Assembly: GCA_031289935.1 (NCBI GenBank)
Contig: JAITON010000070.1
Coordinates: forward strand, 1-20,049
DNA length: 20,049 nucleotides
From: Treponema sp.
Lineage (GTDB): Bacteria; Spirochaetota; Spirochaetia; Treponematales; Breznakiellaceae
Reading direction: 5' to 3'
Shown: positions 1 to 6,862 of the stretch, piece after piece
Position numbering within the stretch: the first letter of the stretch is position 1
Layout: the number at the start of each line of letters is the position of its first letter
The notes under the pieces: model-generated
The model's input: only the letters and a program-made list of their open reading frames with translations
What the model was told of the DNA's origin: nothing
The model's database searches: none
Translations under genes and position numbers: made by a program

Positions 1-1056
1 GAAGCGGCCCGCCGCCGTTGCGCCGCCGTACTAGGGGTCCCGGCGGAGCGGCTCTACTTTACGAGCGGCGGTACCGAGGCCAACGCCCTGGTGATCCTGG
101 CCCAACTACTGCGCGGCGCTGGATGCGGTGCCGGGCGCGACGCCGGACGGAACGGCACAGGCTCCGGCAGTGCGCTCCTGGTTTCCGCCGGGGAGCACCC
201 CTCGGTGCGGGAGAACGCCGCGCTCCTGGGACGGCTAGGCCGTTCGGTGCAGACCGTGGGCTTGGAGAGGGAGGGCTGGGTTTCCCGGTCTGGCCTGGAG
301 ACTGCCCTGGCCAGATGCGGCGACCCCCGGTTCGCGGCGCTTATGGCAGTGAACAACGAGACCGGGGCGGTAAGCGATATTGGGGCCCTGGCAAGACTCC
401 TACGGCACCGCGAAGGGCCGCCCATACACTTCCACAGTGATCTGGTTCAGGCCCTGGGGAAGATTCCCCTGGACATAGCGGCTTGGGATATTGATTCGGC
501 GGCCATGAGCGCCCACAAGCTCGGGGGGCCCCGGGGCGTAGGCCTCCTCTATCTGAAAAGACCCCTGGAACCGCTCTACCGGGGAGGGGGCCAGGAAGGG
601 GGCATCAGGCCGGGGACCGAGAACACCGCCGGAGCTCTGGCCCTGGCGGAATGTCTGGAGAAGCGGGCCCAGCCCGGTACGGTAGCTGCCGCGTATGCTG
701 AAGCCGCCTTAAGAATGAAAGCCCTCATCAGCGCCTTAAAAGAGCTGCCCCGCTGCAAACTGATCCCCCAGGACCGGCAGGCCGAAGACCCCCGCTTCTC
801 CCCCTGGATTCTTCAGGCCGCCTTTGAGGGCATCCCGGGGGAAGTGATGGTTCGCTGCCTGGACGACGCGGGCTTTGCCGTGTCCACGGGCTCGGCCTGC
901 TCCTCCGGGGAAAAGCGCCGCCCCGTGCTGGCCGCCATGGGGATCGACGACACGACCGCCTTCGAAGGTATCCGTATCTCCCAGGGCTGGTCCACGAGCC
1001 GGGAAGACCTGGAAGCGCTCACCGGGGCCGTCAAGGATATGCTATGGAAGCTCTAG
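1..1056 (+). CDS. Cysteine desulfurase, NifS/IscS type (5' end cut by window)
   Basis: PLP enzyme that removes sulfur from cysteine and carries it as a persulfide for thio-modification or Fe-S assembly. The frame is open from base 1, so the N-terminus lies outside the window. Visible motifs in order: FTSGGTEAN near the truncated start, the cofactor-binding HSDLVQALGK segment, SAHKLGGPRG with the PLP-binding lysine codon at 517-519, and STGSACSSG with the catalytic cysteine codon at 898-900. The C-terminus is complete. The last 13 bp overlap the start of thiI, so the two are probably translationally coupled and this enzyme is the likely sulfur donor to ThiI, as known for NifS/ThiI pairs in Gram-positive bacteria. 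The family is clear. Whether it is the general IscS or a dedicated ThiI partner cannot be decided, so no symbol is given. Confidence 0.93.
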   Translation, partial: EAARRRCAAVLGVPAERLYFTSGGTEANALVILAQLLRGAGCGAGRDAGRNGTGSGSALLVSAGEHPSVRENAALLGRLGRSVQTVGLEREGWVSRSGLETALARCGDPRFAALMAVNNETGAVSDIGALARLLRHREGPPIHFHSDLVQALGKIPLDIAAWDIDSAAMSAHKLGGPRGVGLLYLKRPLEPLYRGGGQEGGIRPGTENTAGALALAECLEKRAQPGTVAAAYAEAALRMKALISALKELPRCKLIPQDRQAEDPRFSPWILQAAFEGIPGEVMVRCLDDAGFAVSTGSACSSGEKRRPVLAAMGIDDTTAFEGIRISQGWSTSREDLEALTGAVKDMLWKL

Positions 1057-2297
1057 CCCCAGACGCCTTCCCGCTCAAGGAGCGCATCTATATCCTCAAG
1101 CCCGGAGAGCTTGCCCTCAAGGGCGGCAACCGCCGGAGCTTTGAGCGGGCCCTCAGGCACAACCTCAAGGCCCTGCTGGCAGGGAGCGGCGCCGTGATCA
1201 ACCGCACCAACGGACGCCTCCTGGTCAAGTGCCCTGCCGAAGCGGCCCCCCTGGTAGAAGACGCCCTGGCGCATCTCACGGGGATATCCGGCTGGGCCCG
1301 CACCCGGGTCTGCGACAAGACCGTAGAGGCGGTGATGGAGGCCTGCGTGGACTGCGCCGGGGAATGCACCCATGAGCACGCCGGGGCCGGGGCCGGGACC
1401 TTCAAGCTGGAAGCCCGGCGCACCGATAAAAGCTTTCCCCTGGACTCTTACGGCATACGGAGCCTTGGCGGGGAGCGGGTCCTGGCAGCCTATCCCAATC
1501 TCAAGGTCCAGCTGAAGAAGCCGGAGCTGGTCATCGAAGTGGAGATTCGTGAAAGGGCCTATGTCTACGGGCTGGAACACAAGGGTCTGCGGGGCCTGCC
1601 CGCAGGGACCGCCGGACGGGGCCTTCTGCTCCTTTCGGGGGGCATTGATTCCCCCGTGGCAGGGCAGCTCATGATTTGCCGGGGTATGGCCATCGACGGG
1701 GTCTACTTCCACGCCTACCCCTATACCTCCGACGAGGCCCGGCAGAAGGTCCTCCGCCTGGCGGAGATCATAGGCCGTTACTGCCTGGGCATGCGGCTCT
1801 ACACCATCGGCTTTACGGCAGTACAGATGCGGATCAAGGAGCGGGCCCCCCTGGAATGGACCACGGTGCTCCTGCGCATGGCCATGATGGCAGCCGCCGA
1901 AACCCTGGCCCGGCAGAGGCGCCTCCAGTGCCTGATCACCGGGGAGAGCCTTTCGCAGGTGGCGAGCCAGACCATCGAAAACATCACCTGCACCCAGAGC
2001 CGGGTAAGCCTCCCGGTGATGCGGCCCCTCATCGGCCTGGACAAGGAGGGCATCACCCGGATGGCGGAATCCATCGGCAGCTACGAGACCTCGATCCTGC
2101 CCTTTCAGGACTGCTGCGCCCTCTTTAGCCCCCCCCATCCCATCCTCCGGGGAAATGCGGCGGAGGCCGGGGAGCTCTACGAAAAGCTGGAACTGGGGGA
2201 GCTGATCGCCACGGCCCTGGGCGAGGCCCGGCAGGACCAGTGCGGCTATCCTGAGCGCAACCCCGTCCACGTAAGTACCCTGCCGCCGCTTAAGTGA
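1044..2297 (+). CDS. thiI: tRNA 4-thiouridine synthetase ThiI, without rhodanese domain
   Basis: Adenylates U8 of tRNA and transfers sulfur to make 4-thiouridine; in some bacteria it also serves thiazole synthesis. The 417 residues hold an N-terminal ferredoxin-like/THUMP region (about 1-175), a PP-loop ATP-binding motif LLSGGIDSPVA (196-206), the conserved GESLSQVASQT (300-310) and F-x-DCCALFSPPHP with the cysteine pair at 357-358. It ends shortly after the PP-loop domain, so the C-terminal rhodanese domain of E. coli ThiI is absent, as in Bacillus-type ThiI. The ATG at 1044 is chosen because it has AAGGA at 1033-1037, six bases upstream, and the 13-bp overlap with the desulfurase gene suits coupled translation. 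A perfect 9-bp stem-loop overlaps its stop codon. Confidence 0.95.
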   Translation: MEALAPDAFPLKERIYILKPGELALKGGNRRSFERALRHNLKALLAGSGAVINRTNGRLLVKCPAEAAPLVEDALAHLTGISGWARTRVCDKTVEAVMEACVDCAGECTHEHAGAGAGTFKLEARRTDKSFPLDSYGIRSLGGERVLAAYPNLKVQLKKPELVIEVEIRERAYVYGLEHKGLRGLPAGTAGRGLLLLSGGIDSPVAGQLMICRGMAIDGVYFHAYPYTSDEARQKVLRLAEIIGRYCLGMRLYTIGFTAVQMRIKERAPLEWTTVLLRMAMMAAAETLARQRRLQCLITGESLSQVASQTIENITCTQSRVSLPVMRPLIGLDKEGITRMAESIGSYETSILPFQDCCALFSPPHPILRGNAAEAGELYEKLELGELIATALGEARQDQCGYPERNPVHVSTLPPLK

Positions 2298-2308
2298 GGA
2301 AGCGGCGG
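2283..2308 (+). terminator. Stem-loop over the thiI stop codon
   Basis: CCGCCGCTT (2283-2291) and AAGCGGCGG (2300-2308) form a perfect 9-bp stem with an 8-base loop that contains the thiI stop codon. There is no T-run after the stem, so it is not a classic intrinsic terminator. It may end or protect the thiI transcript, or simply mark its 3' end. Confidence 0.5.
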
Positions 2309-2455
2309 AGAACGCGCCGCGCCCAGGCTTCGCCCCCAAGGGTACAATCCAGTCCCCTATACCTAAGATGATCCTTGTCTCCGCCTCCTTTTACCAGCTC
2401 CAAGGGCACGATCAGCTACGCAGGAGCCTGCCGCCATAAGGGGCACGGCCTATGT

Positions 2456-2494
2456 AGTTTGCAACCGCAAACTGCACCGCCAGCTATGCTGGCG
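2456..2494. repeat. Two adjacent perfect 7-bp hairpins
   Basis: AGTTTGC-AACC-GCAAACT at 2456-2473 and CGCCAGC-TAT-GCTGGCG at 2478-2494 are perfect 7-bp stems with loops of four and three bases. The second ends exactly where the dyad array begins. Confidence 0.75.
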
Positions 2495-2654
2495 CTTACC
2501 ACCATAAGGGTAAAGGGCTTACCACCATAAGGGTAAAGGCTTTACCGTCATAGTGGTAAAGGGCTTACCGCTATAGGGGTAAAGGGTCTACCGCCATAGG
2601 GGTAAAGAGCTTTACGCCTTAATGTAAAGGGCTTTTACACCCTAATGTAAAGAG
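2495..2654. repeat. Seven tandem ~23-bp imperfect repeats, each a dyad
   Basis: Units start at 2495, 2518, 2540, 2564, 2587, 2610 and 2632, each 22-24 bp, followed by a decayed half unit from 2655. Units 1-5 follow CTTACC-(A/G)-N-C/T-ATA-N-GGGTAAAGG. The arms TTTACC and GGTAAA are complementary, best in unit 3 (CTTTACC/GGTAAAG, 7 bp). Unit 6 has CTTTAC/GTAAAG and unit 7 TTTACA/TGTAAA, so the inner pair has changed on both sides and the stem is kept. The mean period of about 22.9 bp is close to two helical turns. A tandem binding-site array or a chain of RNA hairpins are both possible; the function is unknown. Confidence 0.85.
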
Positions 2655-2662
2655 TCTTTACA

Positions 2663-2730
2663 CGCCGCTAGGCCGGCGCAGTTGACGGGAGAGCGCTGCA
2701 CCGGAAGGCTTTGCCTGATGGCGCCCGGTG
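2663..2730. repeat. GC-rich stem-loops at the comF-proximal end
   Basis: CGCCG (2663-2667) pairs with CGGCG (2674-2678). CACCGG (2699-2704) pairs with CCGGTG (2725-2730) and encloses a smaller AGGC-TTT-GCCT hairpin (2706-2716). On the minus strand these lie 20-90 bp beyond the comF stop and could act as 3'-end structures for that operon, although no clear U-tract follows. Confidence 0.5.
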
Positions 2731-2749
2731 ACGGGTTAAGAGGGTTCCC

Positions 2750-3544
2750 TCAATCATAAAAGAGGCATATCCCGTAGACCTGCTCCGCGCCGGCTTCTTT
2801 GAGGGCCTCGGCGCAGGCGTCCAGGGTAGCGCCGGTGGTAAATACATCGTCCAGGAGCAGGACCCGGGCCGGGGGCTTGCGGACGCAGCGGATACGGCCC
2901 CGCAGGTTCCGTTGACGCTCCTGGCGGTTCAGTTGCTTCTGGCTTCCCGAGGGCAGCCGTTTAAGGCAGCGGTACAGGCCGGGGTAAAGGGGACTTCCGG
3001 AATCAGCTTGAGCGCGGGGCCGGAGCGTTTCCAGCCGCCGGGCCAGGGACTCAACCTGATCCCAGCCTGTATGCCGCAGCTTCCCCGGACGGGGCGGTAC
3101 GGGAACCCAAGCCCATGCGCCGGAAGACTCGCCTGAGAGCGCACCTGCGGGCTGCACCGGATGGCGCGTGGGGAAGGAGAGCAGGGGAAGCGCCTCCAGC
3201 AGCTTTTCCGCCAGGAAGTTCCCCAGGGACCGGAGCCGCCGGAACTTATAGGCCCCCAGGAGCTGCCGGTACTTTCCCGTGTAGGGGTAGAGCACAAAGG
3301 CCCCGTCAAAATGGCGGGCCTCCCCTTCCCGGCAGGCCAGGCAGCGTCCGGTTTCCGAGATAAGGGGCCGGCCGCAACTGGGGCAGCGCGGCTCCGTGGA
3401 GATTTCCAGGCTCTCCCGGCAGTCCGGGCAGAGGCCGTACCAGGCGTCTTCCGGCCGGCTGACCGGGACGCCGCAGATCCCGCAGCCCTGGGGGAAGATA
3501 AGCTCCCTTACCAGGGCGGGCATTCTCATGATCGCTGTATGCAT
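2750..3544 (-). CDS. comF: ComF-family phosphoribosyltransferase-like protein
   Basis: 264 residues. The N-terminus carries two cysteine sets that look zinc-binding (C21/C24 with C39/C42, and C54/C57 with C68/C71). The C-terminal half is a type I PRTase fold with the PRPP-binding motif VLLLDDVFTTGATLDAC (about 228-244). The usual RGFNQ of the family reads HTGWDQ (159-164). ComF proteins are linked to natural transformation in Bacillus and Haemophilus; in other bacteria the role is often unproven. It lies 97 bp downstream of mutS on the same strand and is probably the last gene of the tamB-mutS run; a hairpin GCCGG-N9-CCGGC (3566-3584) sits in that gap. The start is uncertain: GAGG is only one base from the ATG at 3544, while the ATG at 3529 has no well-placed site. 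Confidence 0.85.
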   Translation of the reverse strand: MHTAIMRMPALVRELIFPQGCGICGVPVSRPEDAWYGLCPDCRESLEISTEPRCPSCGRPLISETGRCLACREGEARHFDGAFVLYPYTGKYRQLLGAYKFRRLRSLGNFLAEKLLEALPLLSFPTRHPVQPAGALSGESSGAWAWVPVPPRPGKLRHTGWDQVESLARRLETLRPRAQADSGSPLYPGLYRCLKRLPSGSQKQLNRQERQRNLRGRIRCVRKPPARVLLLDDVFTTGATLDACAEALKEAGAEQVYGICLFYD

Positions 3545-3641
3545 ACCTCTATATGGAAATGATATGCCGGACGCTTTACCCGGCTATGAAGCAACAATCT
3601 GGCGGCTGTTGTTCTTATAAGATAGGAGCGTTAAAGCCTCG

Positions 3642-6323
3642 CTACAAATCAAACAGGGAGCGCTCCGAGGGGTGCTCCGGGGTCTTTTTCTTCGGGCTGC
3701 TACCGGCGGCTTCCTTGAGCAGGGCCCGCCAAAGGTTGATACGGTTCAGGGCCTCCAGGGGGGTCATACGCTCGGGATTGACCGTAGCCAGGTCCTCCAT
3801 AATGCGCCGGCTGCGCTCACCGGGAAAGGCCGCAGCCTGAGGGTCCGGGTTGCCGCGAGCCTCCGCCTGGAGCTGCGGGTTCAGCGCCCGCTCGTTCTCC
3901 CGGAGCTTCTCCATGATCTCCCGGGCCCTGGCCAGGACCGGTTCCGGGAGCCCTGCCATCTGGGCCACGTGGAGGCCGTAGGATTCCGCCGAGGCCCCTT
4001 CCTTGAGCTTCCGCAGGAAGATAATCTCCCCCCGCTCCTCCAGAACCTCCATAGAACGGTTCGCCAGGCGGGGATGGGCAATCATGGCCAGCTCGTGGTA
4101 GTGGGTGGCAAAGAGGGTCCGGCAGCGGATATGCGCCAACAGCTCCTCCGAGACCGCCCAGGCGATGGATAGGCCGTCATTAGTGCCCGTGCCCCGGCCC
4201 ACCTCGTCCATGATCACCAGGCTCTTTTCTGTGGCGGTATGGAGGATGTAGGCCGTCTCATTCATCTCGGTAAGAAAGGTCGATTCCCCCCTGGCCAGAT
4301 TGTCCGAAGCTCCCACCCGGCAGTAGATCCGGTCTACCAGGCCGATCTCGGCCTCCCGGGCGGGAACGAAGCTCCCCATCTGGGCCATCAGGGTGATCAA
4401 TGCCGCCTGACGCAGATAGGTAGACTTACCGGCCATGTTGGGACCGGTGATCAGGGCGAAGAAGGCCGCGTCCCCCTCCCCTCCCAGAGCCAGATCGTTG
4501 GGGATAAACTCCCCCCGGGGCAGGTTGGCCTCCACTACCGGGTGCCGGCCCTCGATGATCCGGCTGCGATTCCGGTCGTCCACCCGGGGCCGTACCCAGC
4601 CCCGGACCGTGGCGGCCCGTGCCAGGGACTGGGCGCAGTCGAGTTCCGCAATACGCCGGGCTGCGGCGGCAAGCTCGGGGATCAGGGCCTTGGCCTGGTC
4701 CCGGATTTCCAGGAAAAGCCGCTTTTCCAGGTCCACGATCTTACCGGATGCCCCGTTGATGTCTGATTCCAGGGCCGCGAGCCGGTCCGTGGTAAAACGC
4801 TCCCCGGCAACGATGCCCTGGCGGCGGATAAACCGGGCCGGGACCTTGGACAAATGGACCTTGGTAACTTCAAAAAAGTAGCCGATGAGCCGGTTGTAGC
4901 GTATCTTGAGGCTGGGAATCCCCGTGGCCTCCCGCTCCTCCTCCAGATAGCCCTCCAAAAGCTGCCGCCCATTGTCCTTGAGCTTCCGGAGCCCGTCGAG
5001 TTCCCCACTATAGCCGGAGCGGATCAGGTTCCCCTCCGTAAGGAGAATGGACGGGTCCTCGGCGATGCTCCGTTCCAGGACTTCCTTCAGGGACATGAGC
5101 CGAGTATAGCCGCCGGTCTCCTGCGAGAAGATGTTCTGGCCTTCATCCTCAAAGATCAGGCCCGCCTCCAGGATAAGCTGCTCCAGAGTCTCAAATACAA
5201 CCAGGGCATTCTGTACGGCGAGCATATCCTTACCGTGGGCCTTGTCCATACCGAGCCGGGAACAGAGCCGTTCCAGGTCCGGGGTCTTGCCCAGGAGTTC
5301 CCGGAAACGGCTCAAACGGGACTGGTCCCGGAAGAGCTTCTCCACCCCGTCAAGCCGCCGGTTAATCAGGGCGACGTCCCGCAGAGGATGGAGCAGCCGC
5401 CGCTTGAGGAGCCGCCTCCCCATGGCGGTCCGGGTTTCGTCCATCACCTCAAGGAGGGAAAATTTGATATCCCCGTCTCTGAGGTTCCGGACCAGTTCCA
5501 GGTTCCGCTGGCTGGACTCGTCGATGCCTACGTACTCGGTATCCCCGTAAAGGAGGATACGCCGCACGTGCGAGAGGAGGCTCTGAGCCGTATCGTCCAG
5601 GTAATCCAGCAGGGCTCCGGCAGCCAGCGCTTCTACGGAAGATTCCTCCAGGCCAAAACCCCGGAGCGATCCCTGGCCGAACTGCTTTTCAAGCCGTTCC
5701 AGGCTCCGGGCCTGGTCAAAGAGCCAGTCCGCCCAGCGGTTCACCACCACGGCAGAACGCTCGGCCACCGCCGCCGCAAGCTCCCGCCGCTCCTCCACAA
5801 GCGATTCCTGGACCACCATCTCCCGAATCTGGAGCCGTTCCAGTTCCAGCCTGAGCCGTTCCGCCGCACCTTCAAGGGGGAAGGCTGTGGCGCAAAAATC
5901 TCCGGTGGAAAGATCGATGTAGGCAAAGGATACGGCCCGGCTCGTCGCAGCCAGAGCAGCCAGGTGGTTGGAACTGCCCTTATCCAGGTAATCCTCGTCC
6001 ACTGTGGTGCCCGGAGTGACGATCTCCACCACCCGCCGGTCCATGACGCCTTTACCCTTAGTGGATTCCGAGAGCTGCTCGCAGATGGCAATTTTCTTGC
6101 CGTGCTTTAATAGCCGGGCAATATAAGAACGGGCCGCATGATAGGGTATCCCGCACATAGGCTGCCCGTTACGGCTTGTCAGGGTCAAGTTAAGCAGGGC
6201 GGATACTTCCAAAGCATCCTCGGCGAACATCTCATAAAAATCACCCAGGCGAAAAAAGAGAATGTCTCCCTGATGTTCCCGTTTAATCCGCCGGTATTGG
6301 TCCAGCATGGGGCTGGATTCCAT
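3642..6323 (-). CDS. mutS: DNA mismatch repair protein MutS
   Basis: Recognises mismatches and small loops and recruits MutL. All key parts are visible in 893 residues: the mismatch-contacting F-x-E motif (F29-Y30-E31), the connector and lever/clamp region (about 130-570), Walker A GPNMAGKST (627-635), Walker B SLVIMDEVGRG (701-711, D706/E707) and FATHYHEL (738-745). It is slightly longer than E. coli MutS (853). The extreme C-terminus RSLFDL resembles a beta-clamp-binding peptide, which is inference. Its ATG overlaps the skp stop codon by one base (TAATG), so translation is probably coupled. AAGG lies seven bases before the start. The gene follows skp as in T. pallidum. Confidence 0.97.
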   Translation of the reverse strand: MESSPMLDQYRRIKREHQGDILFFRLGDFYEMFAEDALEVSALLNLTLTSRNGQPMCGIPYHAARSYIARLLKHGKKIAICEQLSESTKGKGVMDRRVVEIVTPGTTVDEDYLDKGSSNHLAALAATSRAVSFAYIDLSTGDFCATAFPLEGAAERLRLELERLQIREMVVQESLVEERRELAAAVAERSAVVVNRWADWLFDQARSLERLEKQFGQGSLRGFGLEESSVEALAAGALLDYLDDTAQSLLSHVRRILLYGDTEYVGIDESSQRNLELVRNLRDGDIKFSLLEVMDETRTAMGRRLLKRRLLHPLRDVALINRRLDGVEKLFRDQSRLSRFRELLGKTPDLERLCSRLGMDKAHGKDMLAVQNALVVFETLEQLILEAGLIFEDEGQNIFSQETGGYTRLMSLKEVLERSIAEDPSILLTEGNLIRSGYSGELDGLRKLKDNGRQLLEGYLEEEREATGIPSLKIRYNRLIGYFFEVTKVHLSKVPARFIRRQGIVAGERFTTDRLAALESDINGASGKIVDLEKRLFLEIRDQAKALIPELAAAARRIAELDCAQSLARAATVRGWVRPRVDDRNRSRIIEGRHPVVEANLPRGEFIPNDLALGGEGDAAFFALITGPNMAGKSTYLRQAALITLMAQMGSFVPAREAEIGLVDRIYCRVGASDNLARGESTFLTEMNETAYILHTATEKSLVIMDEVGRGTGTNDGLSIAWAVSEELLAHIRCRTLFATHYHELAMIAHPRLANRSMEVLEERGEIIFLRKLKEGASAESYGLHVAQMAGLPEPVLARAREIMEKLRENERALNPQLQAEARGNPDPQAAAFPGERSRRIMEDLATVNPERMTPLEALNRINLWRALLKEAAGSSPKKKTPEHPSERSLFDL

Positions 6324-6850
6324 TACCGTACCTTGGACAATAAACTGTTGATCACCTTATCGGTGATGTCCACCGAAGGACTGTACCAGAGTATAAAGTT
6401 ACTCTCGGTCAGGCTCAGGACCATGCTGTAACCCTCGCTTTCGGCGATATATCTGATTTCCGTGTTTACCTGCTCCAAAAAATCGTTCGACTGGGCAAGT
6501 CTCTGTCGCTCTGCTTCCAATTCCAGGGTTTTGACCCGGTAATATTCCTTGACGTATTCGGTCTTCTGGTAGATTTCAGACTCCAGCCTCAGGGCAGTTT
6601 CCCGGTCGCCCCGGCCCAGGGCGGCCACCCGCTCCCGGTCCAGCTGCTGAATCTCTGCGAGCATCCGGTCCACCTCAGCCTGAACCAGGTTCCTCCGTTC
6701 GTTTAATTCCCGTACCGCCCGGGAGTCCCGAAAAAAGGCCTCGTAGACCTTGACCAAGTCCACCACCGCGAACCGGGTGATCTGCTGAGCTTGGAGAGCC
6801 AAAGAACCAGCGAACAATAGAATAATCAGCACTATACCACTTCGTTTCAC
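6323..6850 (-). CDS. skp: Periplasmic chaperone Skp/OmpH family
   Basis: Holdase that carries unfolded outer-membrane proteins across the periplasm to the BAM complex. The 175-residue protein has a signal peptide (about 1-21, ending LALQA-Q), the short beta strand FAVVDLVKVYEAF typical of OmpH, a long charged coiled coil (about 45-130) and a C-terminal strand region (about 135-170) that would close the trimeric body. The start codon is GTG at 6850, preceded by AAAGGAG with about eight bases of spacing. It lies 12 bp after bamA and overlaps mutS by one base. The placement next to bamA supports the function. Confidence 0.9.
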   Translation of the reverse strand: MKRSGIVLIILLFAGSLALQAQQITRFAVVDLVKVYEAFFRDSRAVRELNERRNLVQAEVDRMLAEIQQLDRERVAALGRGDRETALRLESEIYQKTEYVKEYYRVKTLELEAERQRLAQSNDFLEQVNTEIRYIAESEGYSMVLSLTESNFILWYSPSVDITDKVINSLLSKVR

Positions 6851-6862
6851 GATCCTGCTCCT

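Larger units (their letters stand above)
2298..2749. other. Convergent intergenic region filled with inverted repeats
   Basis: About 450 bp between the 3' ends of thiI (+) and comF (-). I find no credible coding sequence: the longest small frame (2368-2439, 23 codons) has no ribosome binding site. From about 2420 to 2730 it is almost entirely short dyads: GCAGG-AG-CCTGC (2420-2431), two perfect 7-bp hairpins (2456-2494), the seven-unit dyad array (2495-2654), CGCCG-N6-CGGCG (2663-2678), and CACCGG...CCGGTG (2699-2730) enclosing AGGC-TTT-GCCT. Because both flanking genes end here, it is not their promoter region. Confidence 0.85.

Noticed and set aside
1053..2339. 428-codon open frame antisense to thiI
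   Set aside because: High G+C leaves few stops in this frame; it shows no family motifs, and thiI on the other strand is certain.
2368..2439. 23-codon small frame after thiI
   Set aside because: No ribosome binding site and no recognisable sequence; it runs into the hairpin region.
2495..2654. CRISPR array
   Set aside because: Units abut with no unique spacers, each unit is itself a dyad, and no cas genes are near.
4854..6110. 418-codon open frame antisense to mutS
   Set aside because: Shadow of mutS codon bias; proline/leucine-rich low-information translation with no start signals.
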